Positions 1 through 8,400 of a stretch of 10,001 nucleotides of DNA are shown here, in pieces. The notes under the pieces are model-generated. The model made no database searches, was not told where the DNA came from, and worked only from the letters and a program-made list of their open reading frames with translations. The position numbers and the translations under genes are program-made. Position 1 is the first letter of the stretch, and the number at the start of each line of letters is the position of its first letter. The DNA is from Minisyncoccota bacterium (GTDB lineage: Bacteria > Patescibacteriota > Microgenomatia > UBA1400 > PJMF01), in contig DOZC01000043.1 in NCBI GenBank assembly GCA_003518205.1, forward strand, positions 5,418 through 15,418, written 5' to 3'.

Positions 1-8
1 GTTAAGTT

Positions 9-1424
9 ATGCGAAAGTTTTATTGGTATACCGTTGCTTACACCAAAAAACATGGTTGGGTTTTTTTAGCCTCATTGATTTTTGCGATTGCGCTTTTTGC
101 TGGTTTAGTTCCGGTTTTAAGTCAGATTTTGGTTCGCAAACCACGAGAATATATTGGGATAGTTGGTCAATATTCTCTGTCAAACTTGCCGCCAGAAATT
201 AAAAAGACCTTGAGTGTTGGACTGACCAAACTTGAAGATGACGGCGCAGTCAAACCGTTATTAGCCGAACGCTGGGTGGTTGAGGATGATAATAAACGCT
301 ATCGGTTTGTGCTCAAGAAAAAAATTACTTGGCAAGATGGTAAAGAGCTCGAGCCCACTGATATTAAATACAATTTTTCAGATGTTGAGACCCTGACTAC
401 TCCCAATGATGTGATTTTTAAATTACCAGATGTTTTCGCGCCTTTTCCCAGCATTGTGAGCGAGCCGATTTTTCGACTAAGTACCGAAAAACAGTGGTGG
501 TTTCTTGAACGACCAACTCTGATTGGCATTGGGGAATATCGAATTGTTGATTACACTCTTAAGGGTAATTGGTTGAATGAATTGGTGGTGGATGGACCGG
601 ATAAACGCCTGATTTATCGATTCTATTTGACCGAAGACGATGTCGTCTTGGCTTTTAAGCGAGGTGAGGTAGACGTGCTAGCCAACTTGGCTACTTTGCG
701 GGATATTGCTACTTGGAAAACCACCACCACTAAGAAAAAACTTCAAACCGATCGCTATTTGGCTGTATTTTTCAACACTGCTCAACCCAATTTAACTAAA
801 AATGTGCGTCAAGCTTTGGCCTACGCTTTGGAATTGCCCGAAAATGAAGCTCGGGCAACTGGTCCGATTAATCCCCAGTCTTGGGCTTATTTAGCTGGCG
901 GCAAAGTTTATGATTATGATTTGGCGCGAGCTACTGAGCGGCTTTTAGATTCTCCTCCGTCTGAGCCATTGAATTTGGAATTAACCACCACCTCAATTTT
1001 TGCCGACCAGGCCGAAACCTATCGCCAACAATGGGAAAAACTTGGTCAACAAGCCTTTGAGGCTTGCCAGCAGAAAAAAACTGCCAAAGATAAAGTCGCA
1101 GAAAACTGGATCTGCGAAAATCTTCAGATTAAAATCACTCTCAAAATCACTAACTTTCCTGATACCGGCAATTATCAACTTTTGCTGATGGGTCAACAAT
1201 CTCCCGTCGATCCAGATCAATATTTCCTTTGGCACTCCAGTCAATCCACCAACTTCACTCACTACAAAAACACTCGAATTGATAGCTTGCTCGAAAAGGG
1301 GCGGCAAACTTTGGATCAGACCGAGCGACAAACAATTTACCAGGAATTTCAACAGTTTTTACTTGAAGACCCGCCCGCAATTTTTCTGGAGCATCTCTAT
1401 ACTTACGAAGTCAGACGTAAGTAA
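9..1424 (+). CDS. Membrane-anchored extracellular solute-binding protein, family 5 (DppA/OppA-like)
   Basis: This 471-residue protein looks like the ligand-capturing component of a peptide- or oligosaccharide-type ABC importer. Residues 1-15 are basic and residues 17-37 form one hydrophobic helix. No lipobox cysteine follows, so the protein is probably held by this helix with the binding domain outside. Family 5 signatures are visible: PLLAERW (83-89), then ITWQDGKELEPTDIKYNF (106-123) matching the usual W-DGxxlxaxDV block, and a C-terminal part with PDQYFLW, a Y-KNTRIDSLLEKG segment and a final EDPPAIFLEH. At 471 residues it is shorter than typical members (over 500). C353 and C369 could pair outside the cell. 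An in-frame TAA at 3-5 makes the ATG at 9 the earliest possible start. No permease or ATPase gene lies in the window, so its transporter partner and ligand are unknown. Family assignment is confident; substrate is not. Confidence 0.85.
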   Translation: MRKFYWYTVAYTKKHGWVFLASLIFAIALFAGLVPVLSQILVRKPREYIGIVGQYSLSNLPPEIKKTLSVGLTKLEDDGAVKPLLAERWVVEDDNKRYRFVLKKKITWQDGKELEPTDIKYNFSDVETLTTPNDVIFKLPDVFAPFPSIVSEPIFRLSTEKQWWFLERPTLIGIGEYRIVDYTLKGNWLNELVVDGPDKRLIYRFYLTEDDVVLAFKRGEVDVLANLATLRDIATWKTTTTKKKLQTDRYLAVFFNTAQPNLTKNVRQALAYALELPENEARATGPINPQSWAYLAGGKVYDYDLARATERLLDSPPSEPLNLELTTTSIFADQAETYRQQWEKLGQQAFEACQQKKTAKDKVAENWICENLQIKITLKITNFPDTGNYQLLLMGQQSPVDPDQYFLWHSSQSTNFTHYKNTRIDSLLEKGRQTLDQTERQTIYQEFQQFLLEDPPAIFLEHLYTYEVRRK

Positions 1425-1429
1425 GTCTT

Positions 1430-2206
1430 TTAAACTACTTTTCGACCCACTAATATTAGATCGTGGTGACCCCAAACTTTTGCCAAAATTTCATCCAAGA
1501 TATGAAACCAGCTCACTAGTGGGCCGCGAATGAATTTAATTAGAATTCCCAAAGGCAAGATAAAGAGCAGCATTCGCAGTGGGCCTTCAGTTTGAGTCAG
1601 TGAGACAATTTTCCAGGTTTCGACTGGAAATAATTTTTGCAGCGAAATTTCGTCATAAATTGCTAAATGACCCGCAACTTGATCGGGTTTTTCCAAATAT
1701 CCGTGATGGCGGAGCCAATTGTGGGCATAGGGGGTGGTGAGTATTAGGTGACCACCGGGCTTAAGATTGATTGCTAATTTTTTGACAAATTCCGCTGGTT
1801 GAGGCACGTGCTCAATAATTTCACTAGCTAAAATTAAGTCAAATTGGCCGAGGTTGGAGCTGAGTTGTTGACAGTGGAACTTGAGATTAGTGAGATTGAG
1901 GGCCTGTCTGGCTACTTCTGCTTGAGAGATGGCGCGAGCCGATAAATCTAAGCCCACAACTTGTTTGACACCTTGAGCTGCTAAAAATAAACTCAAAGTT
2001 CCCACTCCACAACCAACATCGAGAACTCGCAGATTTTTAGGCTGAGTCAAAAAAGGCTTGAGAGCCCTAAGGTGGAAAAAGTAAGTAAAGTTTTGAACTG
2101 AAATAGGTTTAATGACTCCGCGCCAATTAGCGTGACCTCGATTTTGGTGTTGGTGATAGGCATCGTAGAAATTGGAATTGCTAGCGGGTGATTGAGCTTG
2201 GGTCAT
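1430..2206 (-). CDS. Class I SAM-dependent methyltransferase (UbiG/Methyltransf_11-like)
   Basis: A 258-residue Rossmann-fold methyltransferase. From the chosen ATG, motif I is VLDVGCGVGTLS (about 61-72), the acidic residue at the end of strand 2 lies in VVGLDLS (D87), and the post-motif segment FDLILASEIIEHV (about 122-134) is followed by LKPGGHLILTTP (about 148-159). This is the pattern of UbiG-like and Methyltransf_11/23 enzymes. The acceptor cannot be read; a ubiquinone role is unlikely to follow from similarity alone. A hydrophobic stretch MLLFILPLGILIKFI (about 212-226) suggests membrane association, which would suit a lipid or cell-envelope glycan substrate (inference). The frame can be extended to a TTG at 2272 (280 residues), but the extra 22 residues are low-complexity, carry no family motif and overlie a good extended -10, so the ATG at 2206 is preferred. 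It converges with the solute-binding protein gene with 5 bp between stops. Confidence 0.85.
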   Translation of the reverse strand: MTQAQSPASNSNFYDAYHQHQNRGHANWRGVIKPISVQNFTYFFHLRALKPFLTQPKNLRVLDVGCGVGTLSLFLAAQGVKQVVGLDLSARAISQAEVARQALNLTNLKFHCQQLSSNLGQFDLILASEIIEHVPQPAEFVKKLAINLKPGGHLILTTPYAHNWLRHHGYLEKPDQVAGHLAIYDEISLQKLFPVETWKIVSLTQTEGPLRMLLFILPLGILIKFIRGPLVSWFHILDEILAKVWGHHDLILVGRKVV

Positions 2207-2211
2207 AGAGT

Positions 2212-2294
2212 GTAAACCAGAGGCGACTGGGATTGAGCCACTGGAATTCCTAAATTGTAACAGTTCAGCCAAATTTCAGGTCGAACTGGTTTAC
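2212..2294. repeat. 9-bp inverted repeat GTAAACCAG / CTGGTTTAC flanking the divergent intergenic region
   Basis: GTAAACCAG at 2212-2220 and its exact reverse complement CTGGTTTAC at 2286-2294 sit just upstream of the two divergent start codons (2206 on minus, 2302 on plus). Each copy lies within 15 nt of its own gene, reading TGGTTTAC toward the start codon in both cases. This could be a shared promoter or operator element, or chance; 9 bp over this distance is modest evidence. Confidence 0.35.
2254..2262 (-). promoter_or_regulatory. Candidate extended -10 promoter for the methyltransferase gene
   Basis: Read on the minus strand this is TGTTACAAT: a TGn extension followed by TACAAT, five of six matches to TATAAT. 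A transcript starting about 7 nt downstream would have a leader of roughly 40 nt before the ATG at 2206 and would exclude the upstream TTG, so it supports the shorter protein. No convincing -35 is visible, as expected if the extended -10 suffices. The leader contains no clear Shine-Dalgarno sequence. Prediction only. Confidence 0.4.
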
Positions 2295-2295
2295 T
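2287..2295 (+). promoter_or_regulatory. Candidate extended -10 for the secreted C39-like protein gene
   Basis: TGG followed by TTTACT (four of six matches to TATAAT) ends 6 nt before the ATG at 2302. Transcription would then start at or next to the start codon, giving a leaderless mRNA, and no Shine-Dalgarno sequence precedes this ATG. The hexamer is weak; the call rests mainly on the TGn extension and on the same spacing at neighbouring genes. Confidence 0.35.
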
Positions 2296-2301
2296 AACGA
2301 C

Positions 2302-4296
2302 ATGAGATGGAAATTTTGGCACCAGCTTTTTTTAGTGATTTTTATTTTATTTTTTAATTTGTTTGTGACTCGAGTCAGAGCCGTAGAATCTCCCGGCACC
2401 TATGTTTTCAGTGAGGATTTTTCAATGGGGTTGGGTAATTGGCAGGTGGCTAGAGGCCAAACCTCAATGTGGCAAGTGATAGATGGGGTTTTAGAAGGAA
2501 GAGTTGACACTGGTGGGACTATCACCGAACTGGTGCCCATTGATGCAGTTTGGCAATCTGATTGGCGAAATTATGAGTTAGAACTGGATTTATTGCCAGC
2601 CGCAGGAGTAGATCGCAATTTGGCGTGGGGTTATCAAAATCCTCAAAATTGGTATGAAATTCATTTTTTACCGAGTTTTTTTGAGCTGGCTCGACTTCGA
2701 AATCAAAACGTCACTTGGAGTGAATCGGGAAATTTTATTCTAACTTCCGGAGTGTGGCATCATTTGAAACTCTACACGGCGGGTGGAAGTCATAAATTGT
2801 GGGTGGATGGGGTTTTAGTTTTTGATTTGGCCGATCCTGACTATGAGGGTGGTTTGGGTAAGCCTGCCTTAAAAGTTGGCACTGGTTCGGTTTTCCCCAC
2901 TGTTGTCAAATTCGATAATGTGTCGGTGCGATTGGTGTCTGATCCTCGAGAAATCTTTTTGCCGGTTCCGGCTGTGCGTCAAGATGACCCGGTCTGGGCT
3001 ATGGCTGAATATGACAGCGCCCTGGCTTGGTCAGGGACAGCTCCAGTCACTATTGAGCGTTGGGGTTGTGCCTTAACCTCGGCCGTAATGCTCTTGCGGT
3101 TTTATGGTTTTGAAAAACTACTCGATGGCACGCCAATGACGCCGGCGAGTTTGAATCAGTGGCTTTTGACGCAGGTTGATGGTTATTTGGGACATGGCTG
3201 GGTCAATTGGGTAGCTTTAGTCAGATTAACTCGTGAGCTTCGAGAAACCTGGAGTACTTTGTCTCAACCACTACCACAGCTTCGTTACGCTCGTCAGGGA
3301 TGGGCTGATTGGCTGACAGTGGGGAAAGAGCTGATTTTGCAGCAATTGACGCAGGGGCGACCAGCAATTTTGGAGTTACCAGGCCATTTTGTGGTGGCTC
3401 ATGGATCTAATTTTGATCAAACTCAATTATTAATTCGTGATCCAGCCAGTTCTGTCACAACTTTAGAGCAACTTAATGTTGCAGCCACATCAGCGCGACT
3501 TTGGCAACCAAGTTATGATCCGGAGCTCATGAGCTTGAGTTATTGGGTGATTCTCATTCCTCGAGGTTTGAGAGTTAAATTATTCGACGACTTAGGAGTG
3601 CCGGTCACAAACTGGTGGTTGAGTCAAGATGCGCCAGGAACTTTGGGAATCGATCAATCTCAAATTAACCCACTTTCTTGGCAGGTTTTGACGGTGCCCC
3701 AGCCACCCCAGGCTCAAAAAATTCGCCTCGAAATAGCTCGAGCCACAGGCGATCCTGAGCAAGATGGAGCTGAGTTTTGGCCGGCCGAAGCGATGATCAA
3801 TTTGCCATTTTGGCAACCTTTAACAGTTAAGTTTTTGCATTATGATGATCAAGCCGAAGTTCGTGTCAAGGAATTGACAGTTAGAGCCATTGAAACGCCT
3901 CAAGTTTGGGAGTTAGACTTTACTTATCCCGCCGAACCCATGGCAAAGTTGCATTGGAGTTGGTTTCAGTGGCGAGAAATGGTGCGGCAGTCGACTGAAC
4001 AGCAACTTCTACCACCTCCAGCTGCTGCCAAACTTAACTATGTGGCGGCTTTGGCTCAAGCTATGGAAACAGTTCAACCAGATCAACTCACTAACTCCAT
4101 CACTAATCAACGCTACGGCCGCTGGCTAATTCGAATTTTAGCCCAAACCCAAACCCAGTGGCCAGAATCCACAAATTTAACCGCTATCGATTTTTTACAC
4201 CAATTACTTCAAGACTGGCTGCAGCTTCCAACCGACGTTTCTCTACCAATCGAACCATCCTTACCAATCGAGACTCCCTTGCCACTTCCACCGTAG
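2302..4296 (+). CDS. Secreted LamG-like and C39-like cysteine peptidase protein
   Basis: This 664-residue exported protein has a signal peptide: basic start, hydrophobic core at about 9-22, likely cleavage after A27 (VRA/VE). Residues about 36-212 resemble a LamG/concanavalin-like beta-sandwich (EDFSMGLGNW, WYEIHF, WHHLKLY, LWVDGVLVF, VKFDNVSV), commonly a carbohydrate-binding or adhesive module. Residues about 219-420 match the C39-like peptidase family: Q227 in VRQDDPVW as oxyanion residue, nucleophile C256 in WGCALTSAVML, H362 in GHFVVAHG and D380 in IRDPAS. The full catalytic set appears present. A second beta-rich region (about 425-555), a mostly helical part and a proline-rich tail follow. 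C39 domains of this secreted type need not process bacteriocins, and no ABC exporter adjoins it. It probably acts on the cell surface on a peptide or cell-wall target; the substrate is unknown. The divergent gene is the methyltransferase. Confidence 0.8.
   Translation: MRWKFWHQLFLVIFILFFNLFVTRVRAVESPGTYVFSEDFSMGLGNWQVARGQTSMWQVIDGVLEGRVDTGGTITELVPIDAVWQSDWRNYELELDLLPAAGVDRNLAWGYQNPQNWYEIHFLPSFFELARLRNQNVTWSESGNFILTSGVWHHLKLYTAGGSHKLWVDGVLVFDLADPDYEGGLGKPALKVGTGSVFPTVVKFDNVSVRLVSDPREIFLPVPAVRQDDPVWAMAEYDSALAWSGTAPVTIERWGCALTSAVMLLRFYGFEKLLDGTPMTPASLNQWLLTQVDGYLGHGWVNWVALVRLTRELRETWSTLSQPLPQLRYARQGWADWLTVGKELILQQLTQGRPAILELPGHFVVAHGSNFDQTQLLIRDPASSVTTLEQLNVAATSARLWQPSYDPELMSLSYWVILIPRGLRVKLFDDLGVPVTNWWLSQDAPGTLGIDQSQINPLSWQVLTVPQPPQAQKIRLEIARATGDPEQDGAEFWPAEAMINLPFWQPLTVKFLHYDDQAEVRVKELTVRAIETPQVWELDFTYPAEPMAKLHWSWFQWREMVRQSTEQQLLPPPAAAKLNYVAALAQAMETVQPDQLTNSITNQRYGRWLIRILAQTQTQWPESTNLTAIDFLHQLLQDWLQLPTDVSLPIEPSLPIETPLPLPP
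4243..4290 (+). repeat. 18-bp tandem repeat encoding a proline-rich tail
   Basis: Two 18-bp units at 4243-4260 and 4261-4278 encode LPIEPS and LPIETP, and a degenerate partial unit at 4279-4290 encodes LPLP just before the stop. The repeat forms the extreme C-terminus of the C39-like protein. Such short proline-rich tails are often flexible linkers or wall-spanning segments, and unit number may vary between strains (inference). Confidence 0.6.
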
Positions 4297-4343
4297 TCTT
4301 TGCCATTTTTCAGAACTGGAGCGAGGCATCACGATTTTCCAGA

Positions 4344-4356
4344 TATACCGGGTATA
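4344..4356. promoter_or_regulatory. 13-bp palindrome overlapping the dihydrouridine synthase -10
   Basis: TATACC and GGTATA are perfect 6-bp arms around a single G, and the right arm contains the first four bases of the TATAAT at 4353-4358. A dyad placed over a -10 is where a repressor could bind, but AT-rich promoters produce such symmetry by chance and no candidate regulator is identified. Confidence 0.3.
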
Positions 4357-4358
4357 AT
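4353..4358 (+). promoter_or_regulatory. -10 element for the dihydrouridine synthase gene, leaderless arrangement
   Basis: A perfect TATAAT ends 7 nt before the ATG at 4366. Initiation at the usual distance would fall on or beside that ATG, giving a leaderless mRNA. No -35 and no Shine-Dalgarno sequence are visible. The site lies inside the 22-codon extension that would exist if translation began at the ATG at 4300, which argues for the downstream start. Confidence 0.6.
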
Positions 4359-4365
4359 ATTGGTT

Positions 4366-5460
4366 ATGTTTGCTCAGGATTCAATTTGGACTTCGCTCCA
4401 ATTACCCATCATTGCGCTGTCACCGATGGATGGAGTGACTGACGTGCCATTTCGAACTATTACCAAGAAATATGGTCACCCAGATTTGATTTTTACCGAA
4501 TTTAGCAGCGCCGAGGGTTTGGGTCATGGTGCGAGCGAGTTGCTCAAAGAATTTCGTTATACTCCGGATCATCATCCAATTATTGGTCAAATTTACGGCA
4601 CAACTCCAGAATTTTTTCGTCAAAGCGCAATTCTACTTTGTGAATTAGGATTTGACGGTGTTGATATTAACATGGGGTGCCCGGCCAAAAATGTGGCCCA
4701 CAGCGGAGCTGGAGCTGCGTTGATCAAAACTCCTCAATTAGCTCAAAAAATTATCAAAGCCACTCAACAGGGCGTAGCGGAGTGGCAAAATGGCGCCACT
4801 TTAGCAGATTGTCCGGATTTTACGGCTAAAATTCTGTCTCAAGTTCAAAACCAGCAGCAGCAACTTAAACTGCTTTCTACCACCAACAATCAACTGGCTC
4901 AGCGACGGCTGGTTCCAATTAGCATTAAAACCAGAATTGGATTTGATACTGAGATAGTTGGAGCTTGGATTCCGACATTACTCGAAATGAAGCCGGCAGC
5001 GATTAGCCTTCATGGCAGAACTTTGCGTCAGCTTTACACCGGTCGATCTGATTGGGAAGCAATTGGAAAAGCCGCAGATTTAGTGAAGCAAAGTGGTTTG
5101 GGTACAAAAATTTTAGGTAATGGTGACATTGACTCTTATCAAACAGCTCACCAAAAAATTGCTGAATTTAATTTGGATGGAGTTTTAATCGGTCGAGCCA
5201 GTTTTGGCAACCCCTGGGTGTTTTTGGAGACAGTACCAGAAATTTTGCCAACAACAAAAGCTCGAGTGGCACTAGAGCACGCTCAGTTATTTGAGTTGAC
5301 ATATCAATCAGATTCGAAATTTAGCTTTTTACCCATGCGCAAACATTTGAGCTGGTACATTCATGGTTTTCCTCAGGCCAAAGAAATCAGAATTCAACTT
5401 GTTCAAACTCATTCAAGTCAAGAAGTCAAAGCAATTTTCCAAAAATTTGGCTTGCTTTAG
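4366..5460 (+). CDS. dus: tRNA-dihydrouridine synthase (Dus family)
   Basis: This FMN-dependent, NAD(P)H-using enzyme reduces specific uridines in tRNA to dihydrouridine. From the chosen start it has 364 residues. Visible signatures in order: SPMDGVTD (19-26) at the first barrel strand; NMGCPAKNV with catalytic C105; K187 and R190 in SIKTRIG; HGRT (216-219) and YTGRSDW (224-230); phosphate-binding GNGDI (251-255) and IGRASFGNPW (275-284); then a helical C-terminal tRNA-binding region with MRKHLSWYIHGFP. All core residues are present. An unusual insertion of about 45 residues (about 136-181), rich in glutamine near its end, separates the catalytic loop from SIKTRIG. An upstream in-frame ATG at 4300 would add 22 residues unlike the family and read through a perfect -10, so it is rejected. 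It follows the C39-like gene by 69 bp with its own promoter. Which U position it modifies cannot be told. Confidence 0.92.
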   Translation: MFAQDSIWTSLQLPIIALSPMDGVTDVPFRTITKKYGHPDLIFTEFSSAEGLGHGASELLKEFRYTPDHHPIIGQIYGTTPEFFRQSAILLCELGFDGVDINMGCPAKNVAHSGAGAALIKTPQLAQKIIKATQQGVAEWQNGATLADCPDFTAKILSQVQNQQQQLKLLSTTNNQLAQRRLVPISIKTRIGFDTEIVGAWIPTLLEMKPAAISLHGRTLRQLYTGRSDWEAIGKAADLVKQSGLGTKILGNGDIDSYQTAHQKIAEFNLDGVLIGRASFGNPWVFLETVPEILPTTKARVALEHAQLFELTYQSDSKFSFLPMRKHLSWYIHGFPQAKEIRIQLVQTHSSQEVKAIFQKFGLL

Positions 5461-5474
5461 AAGCTTTCCGGCTG

Positions 5475-5480
5475 GATACT
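5475..5480 (+). promoter_or_regulatory. Weak -10-like hexamer before the helicase-nuclease gene
   Basis: GATACT matches TATAAT at four of six positions and ends 6 nt before the ATG at 5487, the same spacing seen at neighbouring genes. Alone it would not be called. The helicase gene starts 26 bp after the dihydrouridine synthase stop, so co-transcription with it is equally possible. Confidence 0.25.
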
Positions 5481-5486
5481 AGGGGT

Positions 5487-8400
5487 ATGGCTGCAGCATT
5501 AAACCGAGTTTCTCAAAGACACCAGCAACAAGCTGTTTCTGATCGGTTTCATCAAGCATATGCTCAATTAAACCCAGCTCAAAAACTGGCAGTTGATACC
5601 ATTGAGGGTCCGGTGATGGTGGTGGCCGGACCGGGCACGGGGAAAACTCAGGTTCTAGTTACCAGAATTGCCAACATTTTAACTCAAACCGACACTTTGC
5701 CTCAGGCGATTTTGGCGCTGACCTTTACTGAATCTGCGGCTCAAAATATGCGAGAGCGATTGGTCAAATTAATTGGACAAACTGGCTATTCAGTTAGAAT
5801 CAGCACTTTTCACGCTTTTTGCAGCGAATTGATTAATAGCTATCCGGAATATTTTCCCATTGATCGGGGTAGCGAACCGATTAGTGAACTCGAACGCTAT
5901 GATTTAATCAGACTCCTCGTTGGGGAATTAAAATTAGAGCGACTCCAGCCCATCGGGGACCCATATTTTTATATTCGCGACATCATTAAGGCAATTTCTG
6001 ATATCAAACGTGAGGGGGTTTCGCCGCCGGATTTTGCAGAAATGGTCGAAGTTGAAATCTCGACTCTAACTCAGAAATTAATGGAGGCTGAAAAACTTAC
6101 TCCTAAAAATCGTCGAGAAGCGGGTTTGCCGACAGTGACGGAGCTAAAAAAACAACTTAGGTCAGCTGAAAAAAATCAAGAACTGGCATTGATATATCAA
6201 TCCTATGAACAATCACTCAGAGCTCACAAACGCTATGATTTTGATGACATGATTGGCTTGACCATTGTGGCTTTAAAAACTCACGAATTGTTGCACAGTG
6301 AGCAACAAGAAAAACTTCAATATTTTTTGGTGGATGAATATCAAGACACCAATGCGGCTCAAACCCAAGTGCTGCAACTTTTGTCGGAATTTTGGGGTGA
6401 AGCCGCCAATGTTTTTGTAGTTGGTGATCCCAATCAAGCGATTTATCGATTTCAAGGGGCTTCACTGGAAAACATGTTGAGTTTCACCGCTTGGTTTTCT
6501 CAGGCTACAATTATTGCCCTGGATCAGGGATATCGTTGTCCTCAGGAAATTTATACCGCAGCAGCGGAATTGATTGAGCGGAATACTTTAACTGCCGGAA
6601 CTCAACTTTCTGGAATTGATTTAACTGCTCCTTTAAAAGCAACAACTGATCAGATCCAGACTGATACAAAGATAAGAATAGTTGAGTTTCCCTCTCAATT
6701 TGTTGAGTTGTGGTGGGTGGCTGAGGAAATTCAAAAATTGATTGCTGCTGGTGCGGCTCCTGAAAAAATCGCCGTAATCTATCGGCACAACCGCGATCGC
6801 CATGAACTGATCGAGGTTTTAACCAAACATCAAATTGGGTTTGAAATTGATGGCGGGAGCGATGCTTTGAGTGAGCCCACTGTTGAGCAATTTTTAAGTT
6901 TGTTGCGAGTTATTTTGGATCTCAAAACAGCTGGAACTGAAACCGAGCTAGTATCAGTTTTATTGCTTGATTGGTTGGGACTTTCGAGATTAACAATTTT
7001 AAAATTAGCGCGTGTAGCTCAAAAAAATCGCCGATCACTTATCACTTTATTGGAGGGAGATGTAAATCAAATTCAGAAATTTTCTGGGGGTGAAACCGTC
7101 ACTTTAGCAGAATTTTTGTCGGTTCAGCAAAAGTATCAGCAACTGATAGCTTGGGCGGCTGCCGACGCTAATTTAACTTTGACGGCGTGGTTTGAGTCAG
7201 TTTTAGTTGAGTCAGGATTTTTAGCTTGGCTCCAAACTTTGCCTGATAAGCTTTATCAATTGACGGTGATCAATTCGCTTTATGCTCAAGTCAAAGCCTT
7301 GGTAGCTTCGCGTCACACTCTCAAGTTGGCTGATTTTCTTTCAGCCATTACCACCATGCAGGAACACCATTTGACTATCAAAGTTGATGATTTGGATTTA
7401 CACACTAACCAAGTTAAATTAACCACGGCCCATAAAGCTAAAGGTCAAGAATGGGATCAGGTTTTTATGATTCACTGTGTTGATAAAAAATGGGGTAATA
7501 ATTTGGATCGCAAACAATTTAAGCTGCCGACTCAGTTATTAAAACACACTCAATTAGATGCAAAAGATATAAATGAGGATGAGCGGCGATTGTTTTACGT
7601 AGCTTTGACGCGAACTAAACAACGAGTGACATGTAGCTATTCGCTGCATTTTCAAAATGCTGGCCACTCCAAACCTCAAATTGCCAGTCAATTTTTGGGC
7701 GAGTTTCAACCCACTCAGTCAGAAACTGTTGCTGCCCAAATTTTACGACCCGCCGATTATTTAACCTCAAACAAGGTGGCCGCCCAGCTGGTTCAGTCGT
7801 TGCAACCAGTTGTGAAGACTCGTGATTTGGCTGCCGAGAAAGCCTTTTTTGCCACGGTTTTAAAACATTATCGATTGTCAGCTACAGGATTAAATAAATA
7901 TTTACGGGATCCAAGAGCCTTTGTATTGGAGGAATTAATTAGAACTCCCAAAGCCAAAAATTCAGCTATGGCTTATGGTACTGCCATGCATCGAGTTTTG
8001 GAAACAGCCTTTCGAAACTATCAAAACCAAGGCGTTTTTCCAGCCCTGGAAAAAAATCTTCAAGAATTTGAAGCGGCTCTAGCAGATGAAGTTTTAAATC
8101 CAGCTGATTTTGAGCGACGTTTAGCTCAAGGCAAAATTAGTCTTGAGCGTTATTTCACGACTTATGCCGGTGAGACAGTTCAACCCCTGATGATTGAGCA
8201 ATTGTTGGGTTCTGGAACCAGCGTCACCATGTTGGGGGATATTAGGTTGATTGGCAGAATCGATCGGATTGATTGGTTGGATAAATCAGCCAAAACTGCC
8301 AGGGTTATCGATTACAAAACCGGCAAGCCCAAAACTGCCAATGAAATTATCGGCGTCAGTGGCACTGAGGAATTTACCGAACGCGAGCTAGCTTTACCAG

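Noticed and set aside
993..1352. Minus-strand open frame of 119 codons inside the solute-binding protein gene
   Set aside because: It lies wholly within a well-supported gene, has no recognisable domain and no plausible start signal. The other short overlapping frames were dropped for the same reason.
1416..1440. Bidirectional terminator between the two convergent genes
   Set aside because: Only a weak 5-bp AAGTA/TACTT pairing with an AT-rich loop is present; there is no GC-rich stem.
2207..2272. N-terminal extension of the methyltransferase from a TTG at 2272
   Set aside because: The added 22 residues show no family motif, no Shine-Dalgarno or -10 precedes the TTG at a suitable distance, and a good extended -10 lies inside the extension. 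The frame is open, so it is not excluded.
2302..4296. C39 domain as a bacteriocin-exporter peptidase
   Set aside because: There are no ABC transporter membrane or ATPase domains, and the protein carries its own signal peptide and a LamG-like domain, so it is a secreted C39-like protein instead.
4300..4365. Upstream ATG for the dihydrouridine synthase at 4300
   Set aside because: The extra residues do not resemble the Dus N-terminus and the stretch contains a perfect TATAAT placed for initiation at the ATG at 4366.
5481..5485. AGGGG as a Shine-Dalgarno for the helicase-nuclease gene
   Set aside because: It is separated from the ATG by a single base, too close for pairing with the anti-Shine-Dalgarno during initiation.
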